A stretch of 64,000 nt of DNA from NCBI RefSeq assembly GCF_014805625.2, contig NW_023998421.1, positions 7,707,753-7,771,752 on the forward strand. Direction: 5' to 3'. The first letter of the stretch is position 1, and each line of letters begins with the position of its first letter. Made by a program: the position numbers and the translations under genes. The notes under the pieces are model-generated. The model did no database searches. It saw only the letters and a program-made list of their open reading frames with translations, and had not been told where the DNA came from. Origin of the DNA: Glossina fuscipes (lineage: Eukaryota > Arthropoda > Insecta > Diptera > Glossinidae). Below, piece after piece: positions 1-11,927 of the stretch.

Positions 1-2384
1 AAAATAGTCATTTGTTTTTCCTTGTTTTTCACTGCTTTTAACATAACAAAAAAAAAAAGTTTGTATGTATGTAACAAATACTTCTTAAACTGGCTGAAAA
101 TCATTAGTTCATTATCGTTATACTGTTCGTTTGTTTATTGTGCACTTTTTTACATATTATATGAGAGTATGGAAAGTTCGTCAAAAGATTCGAAAATGTA
201 TTCGATGACTCGCAAAATGTACCGTGCAGGGACACGACCGTTTATTTCCAAAGTGGCTTATGTTAATTTTTTGTTTACATTTAAAGTAATTAGTTAGTGT
301 TTATTTAAAATGTACATATTGCGCGAGTACGTTTAAAATTTTATGTATGTTTAAAAGAAAAGCGTATGCACCTTGACTTAGGTCACTCTAAAAGTGAACG
401 GCTTGTAAATTCTTAAGCAGTTGGAATAATAGTAGCGCCTCAGTTTATAGTCTATGGTCGGATGTCTCGAACATCAAATGTGATCTCAGATATTTTCTCC
501 TCTTCACGGCAGTGTACCCACGTAAAACAATTTGAGACACATATTTGCTTGGCTTTGTTTCGAGACTCAATTCTAGCGTATGTATTGTATCATCAACAAC
601 AGCGAGGCACAATTAGGAGAATTAAGGTTAGAAATAAGGCAGACACTCTTTACATTATCTTTATAAGTCTGGTAAGAGCTTTAGATAAATTTTCTACGGC
701 GTTATTGTGTTAGCTCTTTCGATATGTCATATTTAACATATTGCTTTTCAAGTCAAATTAAATGACTTTGAAGTCTCGACTGCTCTCTAATCGGCATCGC
801 CATGGAATGCATCAATACATTAGCTGTCCTACCTATTTCTCATCGAAAAAGTGCAAACAATATAAAAGGTGAAGATCGGTGAAGCCGTAACATGTACCCA
901 CTGGACTGCGGTCACTTTCTAACTTCTTCACTTTCTTCATTTTCTTCCACTTTTATGACATTTTCATCTTGAATGATTTCGAACATATTTTTTTAAGACG
1001 ATTTCAACTTATACTTATTAAATTTGCCATGTCTAGTTGCCATTTTGAAAGTAACTCGTTTGTAACGTTGAAATATTAAAGTCTGACCGTCCAACCTTTA
1101 TATGATAACGAATTTCGCAATCGCTAAAGTGAAGTTTCACCGTACACCCTAATACCAGTGGATTAAGGAACAAGTGTAAAAATGTAGGAGCAATAGGCAA
1201 GACAATGAGAAACAGCTCAAGAATTAGTGCATAATTAATTGGGGCTCTTTAAGCGACCGGAGTAAGAATGGTCCCTAAAAGTTTTTTGACACTTGCCTGC
1301 GAATAGAATCAAGGCCCGCATAGCTACCTTTCTCAGTAACACGGGTTGTCAAAACAATTCGGAACGAGTCGGAAATTTCGATGATAACACACATATTCAA
1401 GAAAAAAAATGAAATATCGATTCTGTATAACGATGTCCATTGGTCCATTGGAATTGATAGGCGAATGAGGCGAACAATTTGAATAGAAGAGCATTGCGAC
1501 AACAGCTTTTCTAGGCTTTTTTTCTTAAATTTTTAACAAAAACGATCATCAAATGTTTTCGGGAACGATTTCCTTAAATCAAGCTAAGTTAAGTAAAAGA
1601 ACTAAAAAGCTTTTTAAAGAAGATTCTCCCTCAACCAGTTTAAAAAGAATTTGTTTTAGACATATATATAGAGTTAAATTTCTATGAAGATAATTATTTA
1701 AATATATTTGTTTAATGTAGGCTATCTCTTTTTTTCATTGATTTCTATAAAATAGTTGCAGTTAACATTTATTGGAAATGAAAATGTAGTGCGTTAAGGG
1801 ATTTTGTTTTTCTTCTTCTATTTTTATTTTTTGTTATTTTTTTTAAGGAATTATAAGTAAAAATTGTTTACTTATAACTCTTTGTATATAAAATATATCC
1901 CACCTTTATCCTGTTTTTCTTCTATTTTTTTTTTTTCGTTTCTTTTTTTTTATTAAAAACAATACACATATTTTTCACTTTAAACAAAAACATTTTTTCG
2001 ATTTTATTGTTTCTAGTTTAAAGGTAAAGTAAATTGAATTTGATTACTTTTATAACTTATATTTGAAAATTTATTTTGCGCTTATCAATTCGATTACAAA
2101 AATATATTCGAACGAATATAATTATCAAATTATCAGTAATTATTTTCTAAATTTTTAACCATCATCTTTGACTGAAAATTATTCGTTTTCATGAAATTAA
2201 ATCTTGAGGTCTTGTATAAGCTTACAATAATTTAGGTTTTTTTTTTTTATTTTAATGGTTTCCCTTGAGAAAAAAAAATTGAAAAGTTTATTTTTTTAAG
2301 ATTTGTTATTGTATGTTTTTCTTCCTTTCAAATATTCTTCAACCAATTTTTACTTGAAAATTTTTCTAAAAATATTAAAATAAT
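1..2384. other. AT-rich sequence, no gene seen
   Basis: Both strands carry only short open frames without family motifs, and there are many A and T runs. I see no exon with good splice sites and no recognisable repeat copy in this stretch. Confidence 0.5.
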
Positions 2385-2645
2385 TGTAATAATAATAATG
2401 ATAAACTTCTTGTAAATATTTAACAAACACATATAGAAAGAGAGAGAAAAAAAAAAAAAACAAAATCATTTAAAAAGCATGAACAAAACATATTTACATA
2501 TAAATGAAGAAGTCTAACAAAATGCATACGGGAAATACTGGGGCCATATATATTTACATAAATTAATTAAATTCAAATGAAGTTAAAAAGAAAATAAATT
2601 AAAACTCTATTGAGAATGAATGTACAAAATAATGCTTGCGTTTGG
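2385..2645 (+). repeat. Diverged duplicate segment, copy 1
   Basis: This stretch aligns by eye to 10300-10535 in the same orientation. Shared blocks include GCCATATAT.TTTACATA, GATTAAATTCA-like sequence, AAGAAAATAAAT, AAAACTCT.TTGAGAATGAATG and TAAATATTTAA. One copy lies upstream of each of the two acidic chromodomain genes, so it may mark an old segmental duplication. It could also be two copies of a dispersed repeat. Confidence 0.6.
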
Positions 2646-2676
2646 CAAAAAAAAGCAAAACAAAAAATAAACATCT

Positions 2677-2870
2677 TATATATATATATATATATATATA
2701 TATGCATGTATTTGGGCGTATGTATTAACACATGCGCGCTTACGTACACAAATAAGTACGGATGCGTGCATGTATTCACGCATGCATATATGTATGTATG
2801 CATGTATGTATGCAGTATGTACGTGTATATATATGTATATACTTGTGTACGTATGTATGTATGCGTGTAA
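2677..2870. repeat. Microsatellite cluster (TA)n and (TATG)n
   Basis: A pure TA run at about 2677-2703 is followed by interrupted ATGTATGT and GCATG tracts up to about 2870. The open frames on both strands here are products of the simple repeat. Confidence 0.85.
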
Positions 2871-3215
2871 AAAATTCAGAACAATTTTATTTCAATTATT
2901 TAACGTATAACTAGAGAGTGCAAATATTGTAATACAATGTAATTCCTTAGAACTTTCAAATTTAACGGAAATTCTCGGTATCATGTTAATATAATATACA
3001 GAAAAAAAAAAATAATAATAATTTCGCACTTGCACATATAAACGCACATAGTATTCTTTAATTATAGTTTTAAACCAAACGAAAACAATAAAAAAATCGC
3101 ATAAATTACTTATATCATGTGAGTTTTTTTTTAATATTTTTTTTGATCAATGGTGTTCACCTAATTGAAAAGTCGCGCAAAGAAACATTAACAAAGCATG
3201 GCGTGAGCCATTCTT

Positions 3216-3345
3216 TTTAGGTTACTTATATCCACCATAAAAGGACGGATGGATGTACATTCATTTTGTTAAAACGTGTGCAAACACCCAGAAGCTAGGT
3301 TCGCAAATCTTATAGAATATATACATATATATATATTCTTAACCA
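3216..3345 (+). repeat. Dispersed repeat, type 2, fragment
   Basis: TTATATCCACCATAAAAGGA followed by a GGATGTACATTCATTTTGTT-like block and CACCCAGAAGC matches the start of the type 2 repeat seen at 27.4, 33.6 and 43.4 kb. It is truncated after the TATATA tract. Confidence 0.5.
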
Positions 3346-6300
3346 GCCTGCTGTTGGTGTACGCTTTTTATTATGGAGCAAAGCCGATATAGAATTTTTT
3401 GAAAAATAATGCTATCAAATAATTTGTTGCGATGCTCTTACCTATTAGTTCGTGAGATAACGAGAAGTGTCTATAAAATCCTTTTGAAATATTTTATAAT
3501 CAAATATTTGTTGCGATTTATTGAATCATTCTTTTTGTGAAATAATTTAAAATAAAATAGAAATGTTGAAGCAATCCTTGCAAACATGAAACTAAAGACA
3601 TGTAAAAACCTGATCTCTGCTTCCAATTCATCGAAATATTCTAAGGAACGCTAACATGTCACTATGAACTGTACCAACATGCCCAAAGATAACAGCCGCT
3701 ATGACGATAACAAGAGCCACACACATAAGTAATATTATCAAGAATCAAGAAAAGTAATATCAATATGAATGATAACATCTACAAATAATGGTAATTACGA
3801 CGAAAGCAGGTGCAAGAGCGAGTTCAGCAGCAATAAGACAACTGAGGCCATCACTATCAGCGACAATAACAAATGTGTTACGAACAGAATTAACAGCGAT
3901 AACCAACAAAGCAATGCAACAATAGCAATAATAGAAGTAATAATGACGTAGGCATCTTTATAAGTGCAGCCAACATGAAATAATACAGAATCCCACGGGA
4001 TGAGCTTTTTCGAATTCGTATCGAAGAGTGATATCAACAATTACCGTAAGCACCTATCTATCCATATCTGAATTAATGTTTCCTACATTGCCGGCATTAT
4101 TTTTCTATAACTAATAATGCTAACTAACTCTATTCTTAATTAACGTGTTTAGCAGCACACTGTAACTACACTTTTTTACATTAAATTTTCTAGCTCGTGT
4201 CGAGTCGACTGTTTATCTTCAATCTTTGTGTCACTATTGCCTTGAAATCTGATGCTGTTATATACATTATTGAACTCATTCCTTTTTTCGCATTTAGTTG
4301 CGCTGTCAATCTTAAATGGAGGACTTAGTTCAAGATAATTTTATCCATGACTTGTCTCCATCCTCATAATACATCTAAAGCGGCATCTAACCGACTTAAT
4401 GTCTGCTGACTTTATGAATGCTTTACTCACGGCAAATGTACTACACTGGTTGCTCAAACAGATTTGTTAAATCGCAGTTGGACGTACTACACTTTACATC
4501 AACAAAAATTGCAAATTCTGGATATTTTAGCAGTTACTCGGTGCAATCATGTATTGCATAAGAACTGCGTTAATACTTACCTGACCCTAAGTCCGGTTGA
4601 AACAGTACAATCTGAACGCTGATCCAAGTCTTTCAACAGTATTCGTTGCCCTTGATGAGATTGACTTGTGGCAGGTTTAGATCGCAAGACCTAGCTCAAG
4701 GATGAACCATATACAAGTCCCAAGCAGTCCCGGTGCGCTTTTTGTGGAAATTTTCCTTGTAAAAGTATTCCTTCTATTTCCTCCACCATCCAAACATCAT
4801 TCGTCTTAATCCCCTCATGCATGCTTTGCCTATTCATTCCTTTACCTCTTCCTAGTCTGCTTGTGTATGTTGTCTTAACTCCTCGGCGCCCTGCCGCGAT
4901 ATTCATTTTTCTTACGTCCGCAACCAATCGGGCGTATACATCAGCATTTGTCTTATTTCTTTCCTCCTGTTATCGGGACTGACGTAGAAACCGCATCTCG
5001 AGAAAAACAGTTTGTCTTTTTGGAATTGGTAATGGTCAATTCGATGAGCAATTTCAAATTTTTGTGTCCATTGAATATCTTGACTGCAGCCATTCGTAGG
5101 ACATTTTCGCTATATGGTGTTATTGTGAAAGACTGTAAACTCATGAGAATAATTCTGGAACTACGCCGTCAAAGTTGAAAAAAAAACCGATATCTATATC
5201 TTAAATTTATTTTACACTCTACAAAAATGTAGAAGCTTTAAACAGGGAATTACAGGCCATATTCCGTTGACTATGAGCTCTACGGCTTGAGGTATCCTGA
5301 AACTTAGTTGAAGCTAGATGCGCTTAATTCTGTATTTTTCCAATTCCCATTCAAATATTTAGTGGAAAGGAGTGGATGGATAAGATGGAAGGCGGTGTCT
5401 TCATTGAGTCGCGCGTGATTTCCAATGGAATTATTATGAATCCTTAGCATCAGTCAATGTTGAGCTTGTTGATTTCCGATTTTTCAGCTGAGTGAGATTG
5501 TAGCTGCGTACACGCTTCTAGTAGCGTTTAACCCATACATTTCTTAGCACTTTAACGCGGAGATGAATCAGTGACCCCCATGTCACCTTGCAATAGATTG
5601 AAATTAATTAATTAATGCAATTCTAGATAAGAGCCTTCTTCAACTAAACGTATTGCGTATGTTTTGCTCCTCGGCTTCTTGTTCTTCACTTATCTTTTTC
5701 TTCACTTATCTTTATGATATCGAGCACAGTTTCTTTTTAAGGTTAGAATAAGAAATTTTAGAGTCCAATACTATTTACAAACTTAATTAAACAATTCCAT
5801 ATACAACTTATCAAAGGAAGCTTAAGGTGCGATTACAAAACAAGTTCATAAGAAGAAATTGTACACGAATGCATATGAATGTGTACACTGTAACTGATTA
5901 GATATTACTTATATAAAGTAAATTACTAAAAAATGGGTAGAGTTTATTGCAATGAAGTTGAAAAAGAACGTTGAAGCATGTGGCATTTTGCAAGTTACGA
6001 TAGGTTAAGTAAGTTTAGAAGAGTTTTTCCATGTAGGAGCAACACATCGGCTCGTGTGTGTAGTTGTCGGCTAGCTTGTCACCAAGCCCAATATATGGAA
6101 CTATTACATAAAGATTCATCTAGAACAAGTTCGCCTGGCCCTGGTAAACAGCAAAAGAGACAGACCCGAATAAACGCACAAAGAACCAAAATTTCCAAAT
6201 TAGAAAGGTGAAAGTTCCTCCGTTTATGTTTATGTTTTCGCAATTTGAAAGCAAACCGCCCAGCTCGTCAAGATAACAAAATTATCAGAATTGAAAATCA

Positions 6301-7612
6301 TCACGGGCAGATTTGAAACAATTAACACCGCGAGTAACCATTTCTTGCGAAATTTTAATTATTGGTTATCGAAGTTTCTGCTTTAGCGTGCCCTGCTTTT
6401 ATAAAACTGAGTTCGTTTCTATGACTTGCCCATAGCCTGCCAACGGAGTTAGACTTATGAACCCTAGCGCATGAACCGGAAGCCACCGAACGTGTTAGAA
6501 AAGCCAAATGCTCAAGTGCTCCTTGGTATTTAACGACAGCGCAATTGTTTTGGAGCGAGATTATCAAAAGATTAGCGAAAGCGTATCTGGTTTAAACAAT
6601 AGAAATACGAGCCCTGAGCGCCCTCTACAACATTAGACCGAATTAGTTCCTAGCAGGAAAATTCCAGGACTTTTCGACGCAAACGATTATTTTTTTTCTT
6701 TCGGGATACCTTACACGCGGACTAAATGCTTTGACTATTACTTCTTCCTCTTTTTCTAAAAACCAGCAATTCATCGACAGATGATTCACTATGCTAGCTC
6801 GAAAATCACAAATCACTTTTTTTATGCGGGGAAAACACATATGTTATATTATGTAAATTTACTTTATTCATTTTCCTTCTTTTTTTTTTAATCAGGGCCT
6901 AGTGACTGTCACTTCTATAACATTATTTTACCATAACAACAACAGTGATTTTTCATCATTATCATCCTAACAGCTCTACGTTTACAAGCGAGTGTTGTGC
7001 AATTTTAAAACCATTAGCCTTGCTGTCATACAAATGTAAAGAAAATTTCGGATAGTAAGTAAGTCGTTCTTACTAGCTCTACAATCGTTCCCAATGCGTC
7101 ATCCACATGTACTAGAGATTAGATCTCTGTTATCCAGTCTAAAATCCAAAGTTTTCAATTTTCGTTTTCTCTGGGTATTTAGTCACAATGGCGTTCAGGG
7201 GAACACTTGTGCTTGTAAATTAAAATTCTCCAAAGAAATGAATACCTGCGATCGTACCCTTTAATTTCTCCCCAATATAAAGGCTTTCGACAAACATTTC
7301 AATTCGTGGTCGCCATTTTCTCGCCCAGGCAAAGAACTTTATATTCACACTGAGTCCTTTTTTTTACAACGCATCGAATCATCTGTTGTTGGCTCGCCGA
7401 ACATAGAAGAAGAATCTTTTAAATGTAAAAAAAATTCAATATTATCGTTTTTTGTAAATGAGAAAAAATTTTGAAACTGAAAATATATAGAAAAAATTTA
7501 GCAAAAAGAATAACAATTTAAGCAAATCACAATTTCTTAGCGATAATTGGCATAAACTACGCGCAAACTGTTGGTTAGAAGAAGTTAAAGAAAGAAAGGG
7601 AATTTTTGGCGA
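3346..7612. other. Intergenic, no gene seen
   Basis: The sequence holds an AC/AA-rich low-complexity patch (about 3640-3960, runs of AACAG, AATAA and similar) and short frames without recognisable motifs or splice context. The last 150 bases resemble the region upstream of the 13097 gene (GAAACTGAAA and GCAAACTGTT in both), which suggests a shared promoter or 5'UTR region. Confidence 0.45.
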
Positions 7613-8479
7613 ATGGGGAAGGAAAACGAAATTGAAGATTTAGCCGGAACTAATATTTTTGAGCACACATTACAACAAGATTGTAAAATGGATGCCAATT
7701 CAGATGAAGACAAGGCAAAATTGACTGAGATGAGTGGCATTAATGCAGTAGCCACAGAGGCTAGAAAATCGTCTCTTAAGTTCTTTAAAGCAAACGGTAC
7801 AATAATTAGTTCTATATTCTCTCGAGAAGAAAACAATATCAGTGGTAATAGCAACAGCATTAGCAATTCTGTTAAAGGGGGGCGTAATTACGACTTGAAA
7901 GGTTCAGGTCTTCACAAAAACCCAATAAAAGTTGACCAGAATTTTCTGGCAAACGGCTTGAAAACTTTAATTCTTGGTTCAAATAAATCGGCAACAACAT
8001 CGATTAATAATGAGCAACCGGGGCCCTCGCATTGTAAATCGACGACTAAAATCAACAAAACATTATGCCGCTCCGAATGGACTCACGATGCCAATCATTA
8101 TCAGCCTAGGAAGCGTTTACATTCTGACGATAGTTACGATGAATGTTTACCGAAAAGGAAAATCAGATTACAGTTGACTGGCAAGAATCTCAACGTTAAC
8201 GCAAAATCCTCCGACAGCGATTCAACAGACGGAGAAGTTGATGAAAGCGATGAAGAAGCAGAAAAAATTGATGTTGAAAGCACACTCCTGCCTTCGGAAG
8301 AGTTGAATAATAATTTACTAACCGCAAGTAATACGGGAATATTAGAAGGCGAAGAGTTTGCATCAGAAGAAGAAGTAATGGACGAGCTAGAAGAGGAAGA
8401 AGGAATAGGATTTATACCCGAAAATAATCATGAGTACATATTAGAAAATAGAGAATTAAATGGCGAGGTGAGTATCTAA
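7613..8479 (+). CDS. Acidic chromodomain-like gene, copy 1 (first exon)
   Basis: An open frame of 288 codons starts at ATG 7613. It is a clear paralogue of the gene at 13097. In the same order they share TLQQ.CKMD (residues 19-26), GINA.ATEAR.SSL..FKA, IFSRE, NEQPGPS, a KRKIRLQLT-type basic patch, SDSTD.E.DES.EE and an acidic tail before NHEYILENRELNGE. The frame then meets GTGAGT (8468), the position where the paralogue and HP1a splice in mid-chromodomain. If unspliced, it ends two codons later. Like the paralogue it is rich in Ser, Asp and Glu, suggesting a disordered nuclear protein, but no function is known. The downstream acceptor is damaged (see 8539), so this may be a decaying copy. 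The long intact frame argues that exon 1 is either still used or only recently released. Confidence 0.6.
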   Translation: MGKENEIEDLAGTNIFEHTLQQDCKMDANSDEDKAKLTEMSGINAVATEARKSSLKFFKANGTIISSIFSREENNISGNSNSISNSVKGGRNYDLKGSGLHKNPIKVDQNFLANGLKTLILGSNKSATTSINNEQPGPSHCKSTTKINKTLCRSEWTHDANHYQPRKRLHSDDSYDECLPKRKIRLQLTGKNLNVNAKSSDSDSTDGEVDESDEEAEKIDVESTLLPSEELNNNLLTASNTGILEGEEFASEEEVMDELEEEEGIGFIPENNHEYILENRELNGEVSI

Positions 8480-8538
8480 GCGAAAGTAATTTAAAAAATC
8501 GAATTTTTTCGTTATTGTGAATTGTTTTTGCTTTCATG

Positions 8539-8658
8539 TGTTCTTCCTTATTACGTTATGTGGGCAAAGATGTTTGGTCTTATAAACCTGAAGATTTTAT
8601 TAAAAAAAAAAAAAAACAAATAATAATTCAGGATAAATTCAACCGTTACGTTTTTCAA
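8539..8658 (+). pseudogene. Broken second chromodomain exon of copy 1
   Basis: This is homologous to exon 2 of the 13097 gene. It reads CSSLLRYVGKDVWSYKPEDF, against CSYLLRYVDKAGSYWEPEDF in the intact gene. The bases just before it are TTTCATG where the intact gene has TTTAAAG, so the splice acceptor AG is gone. After EDFI the sequence runs into 15 A residues coding for lysines. The conserved CPKLLNKYEE part of the chromodomain helix is replaced, and no clear donor follows. An ATG at 8536 could start translation here, but the short frame then degenerates into T-rich sequence. Confidence 0.6.
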
Positions 8659-9065
8659 GTGGGTATCAGGGTGCAAAGGTTTAACTTACCTTTTAATATT
8701 TTTTTTTTTTTTTTGCTTTTAATCTTTTTTTTTTTTAATATTTTCAATGATTTTCACTCCTTTGATGTCTTTAATTTTCATTTGAATATGATAATTATTT
8801 GCTTTTATTATACTACAAAATTAAAGATTTTTTGTTTATTAAATTTATTTCCTGTTAGTAGTTTCAAAAATGTAGTTTATCCTATTTCCTAGCACTCATC
8901 CTGCTTTTGAGTCTTAGAATTTATGTCTGTGTTCTAAGTAAATTATAATCATAATTATAATAATGAAAATAATACCGTATATTCTAAAGAAGGCCAAGTA
9001 AGATCATAAAAAACAAAGCTTTTTCGTTTTCGAGGTCACCAAGTGTTTATAAAGTCGTGTTGGGA

Positions 9066-9242
9066 TTTTTATACGCTACACCATTCGTGATATAAGAGAA
9101 TATTAAGTTTTCGCGGATCTATGCTAAAGCCATAAGGACTTGTGGTAGACATGCCGATCGATACAGAAAGTCGATCTAAGCTCGCCTGTCCGTTCGTCTG
9201 CCAATCTTGTATTCAACCCGGAGGTCATAAATTTTCGAGCTT
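9066..9242 (+). repeat. Dispersed repeat, type 1
   Basis: It begins TTTTATACGCTACACCATT, then AATATTAAGTTTTCGCG, AAGGACTTG, CGATC.A.AGAAAGTCGATCTA and CTGTCCGTTCGTCTG. The same ordered blocks recur in at least eight other places in the window. Confidence 0.65.
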
Positions 9243-10137
9243 TTTTTTTAAATAAAACTTGCGCAGTGTTTTTCTTAATCTTAACTCATTTTAATTTAAT
9301 AAATACAACTAAAAACAAATATCAATATGAATATTACCTGTTATATCATTCTAGCAGGAAAACGATCATTTCTTTTTCATTCTTACATCTCTTTGCTGTC
9401 AATATTGAAATTTGTTAAAAAAAAAAAAAAAACGGTATTTTCTTATTTGACTGACAATGTGTATTAGAAGGTTGAGTAAAGACTGATATGAACAGCCGTT
9501 ACTTTGCAAGGTATATTCGATATATTTATTTTCAGTCTTTTATTCATTTTAAGTAGTTTTTAACTAATATAATTAAAATATGTAATTGATTTATTAAAAT
9601 TTATGTAAACTTAATATTAAAAGTATACCGAAGCCATCGAAATAAAGGTTTTAAAATTTCAAGCTTTGAAAAACAGTTTTTTGAAGGAGACGTAATGCCT
9701 TACGTCACGATGAAAATAGATTTTTTTGATAGTTTTTAACCTTGTCTGGAAGATATCAAAAAAACCGGACTCTGCTTACTCTCTCGGACGTAAGTAATAT
9801 AAGATTTTCTCAATATATACCCTTTTTCTCAATATATGCCACTGTTTGTATCTCTAGTCTTCGCAACACTACTACATGTTGTTGGATGCTATTTGAAATT
9901 TCCATTGATAGGTTTAGCATTTTTAACTATGACCTTCATCAGAACAATTCCTGATTTGAGAGCAATTTGCGTTATTTGTTGTGACTTAAAAATTGTGCCT
10001 CAACGAAAAAATGCAATTATCTCGCGAAAGCTTCCATGCAACGATTTTTAATAGCTTTCGCCAACTTTGCTTATACCGATCGATTTAGGAGGTAATTCTG
10101 AAATAATCAAAGGTGACGTCATCTCAAGTTCGTCTGG

Positions 10138-10326
10138 TTGTTGCATACACTGGCACAAACATGTACTGTAAGTGGCGTAGGACATAAGAAACGCCGTAAC
10201 AATCTAACAAAAAAAAGAAAGGAAAAACTAGAAATGATTGAGAAAAAAAGTGACAAAGCGAAACAAGAAGCAAAGCCGCTCGAGCTGCCACCGCTGGCAA
10301 AAATAATAGCAAAATACTTCCTATAA
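10138..10326 (+). CDS. Short lysine-rich open frame, doubtful
   Basis: A 62-codon frame downstream of copy 1 has a highly charged middle (KKRRNNLTKKRKEKLEM) and ends LPPLAKIIAKYFL. A possible acceptor (GTAG before GACATAAG) would make it a terminal exon. I do not recognise it. It could be a lost 3' exon of the 7613 gene, part of another gene, or chance. Confidence 0.15.
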   Translation: MLHTLAQTCTVSGVGHKKRRNNLTKKRKEKLEMIEKKSDKAKQEAKPLELPPLAKIIAKYFL

Positions 10327-10535
10327 ATATTTAATAACATATAAGAAAAACCATCTAAAAATCTTCAACTAACGTATTTACATCTAAATGAAAGACTGAT
10401 AAATGAATTAAACCACACATGCAGAAAATAGTGGCGCCATATATGTTTACATAGAGTGATTAAATTCATATACAAGTAAGAAGAAAATAAATGAAAACTC
10501 TGTTGAGAATGAATGCTTGTGAACAAACAAAAACT
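10300..10535 (+). repeat. Diverged duplicate segment, copy 2
   Basis: This is the partner of 2385-2645 in direct orientation. The best block is at about 10430-10520: GGCGCCATATATGTTTACAT, then AAGAAAATAAATGAAAACTC and GTTGAGAATGAATGCTTG. Short indels separate the copies. Confidence 0.6.
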
Positions 10536-10947
10536 TGTACGTATGTACATATATATCTGTACATATGTATACGAAAATATAGATAAATTCATAAACAATT
10601 ATTTGGAGGACAACGCAAGGTTTTTCATTAAAAATTTCAAAAGTAAGAAAAAATCTCAATATCTTGTAACCTTTTTTTTGGTTTGTTGAAGTCGGTTGGA
10701 GAAAGGCCTTTGACTTCTAGTCCTCTATAGAAAATCAGATTACCTGCAAAACGGGTTCAAGATCTTTACGCTGGTTTTTTTGTAGACACTAAAAGCAAAA
10801 CAAGATATATTTTTTGTTGTGAAAATATCCGAAATGCGTTTGAGTTTATTTTATTAAATGAAATGGTATTTTAGAAAATTAAATGGAAATGGAATTGTTT
10901 GAAAATTATATAACTCGAAATTTATGTGAGTCGATTGGTGATTAAAA

Positions 10948-11150
10948 TTTATACAATATATATTCGCTTGGTTACTGCCGCGCCTTAACTCGCCGACTTT
11001 TTTGCCATTTTCTGTATCGAAGATTCGTATTAAAGTACCTTTTTCGCTGGCAGTAGCTAAACGAGTGCCCTGCAGGTTCAAAGCGATGCAACTTATGGCT
11101 GCCTCATGGGCAATTCGATAGCTGCGCGTATATATTCCCAATAATTTGTA
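10948..11150 (-). pseudogene. WIPI/Atg18 (WDR45B-like) exon fragment
   Basis: On the minus strand the frame reads [20 protein letters not shown], then [20 protein letters not shown], then [20 protein letters not shown]. This is one WD repeat of a PROPPIN, the PI3P-binding beta-propellers of autophagy, and it includes the lipid-binding L/FRRG motif (LRRG). Similarity starts after a possible acceptor (CGCAG) at about 11125 and stops at HQST without a donor. No other propeller exon was found on either side. A complete gene is about 340 residues, so this is a partial copy of roughly 60 residues, most likely a duplicated or captured fragment. The residues look undamaged, which suggests recent origin or constraint. 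Confidence 0.7.
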
Positions 11151-11723
11151 TACAAATTCCAAACAATTGTTGTTTCATTTAAACTATCTTCAGTAGCTTG
11201 AACAAGTAGCGATTGATTCGAAGATAGATTTTTAATTTGCTTTCGTTTGACATTGAAAGGAATGTTGAGTTTAACCAGTTATCGTATTGCCAAATCGGTT
11301 GAGAAAGTAGAGGCAGTTTTGACTGGGAAGATTGAAAGTTGTTAGTATAGAAAAATAAACTGAGAAAAAAACTTTATTAGAACGAGAAGTCGACGGTTGC
11401 GATAAAGGTAGTTGTTTCCTTAAGATGAGCATAATTGAGCATGATGAGCACGAAGGATATCATAAAGACTATAGTAAGTATAGGAAAATTCAAAAGACCC
11501 CCGATGATCAAATTTTTTGGATTTGAACTCTTTATTTAATACAAATTTGCTTCTTATATACTTTAGAAATTTTTACAAGATGACCTGCGATCAACGTAAA
11601 CTGTTTACAGTTTGATAAAACTTTGGTATCTCGCAAGTGATTCCCCGTCCGCGACGAAGACGAAAGTTGATATTCATTTTCATCCGCTTTTGTCTTTGCC
11701 GTTCACAATGAACTCCTACCCTG

Positions 11724-11927
11724 TTGTACGTGATTTGCTTCGAGAGCAAATATATGATGTATGGGAGCTCCCCAGAACAACTACTACAAATGGGACGAGA
11801 AGAGGGGATCGTTCCACGCGGATATCCTAGAGTTGACCATGGAAAAGACCGTTTCCTTTTTCGGCAAATTGCACGTGACTTCGGTAGTGACATATCAGCA
11901 GAAATTGAATTAGTAAAGTATTTATGA
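11724..11927 (+). pseudogene. Unidentified coding-like exon
   Basis: This frame has strongly protein-like composition and an RNY-rich codon pattern. From about codon 13 it reads YGSSPEQLLQMGREEGIVPR, then GYPRVDHGKDRFLFRQIARD and FGSDISAEIELVK, before a possible donor (GTAAAG or GTATTT) and a stop. Overlapping frames are also open, but their codon composition is less natural. I do not recognise the family. No neighbouring exon on the same strand could be joined, so it may be a fragment like the WIPI exon beside it. Confidence 0.35.

Noticed and set aside
2573..2870. Open frames on both strands rich in Tyr, Val, Cys and Ile
   Set aside because: They are translations of TA and TATG microsatellites.
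3640..3960. Possible gene from an Asn/Thr/Ser-rich frame
   Set aside because: The composition is that of an AAC/AAT low-complexity tract, open on both strands.
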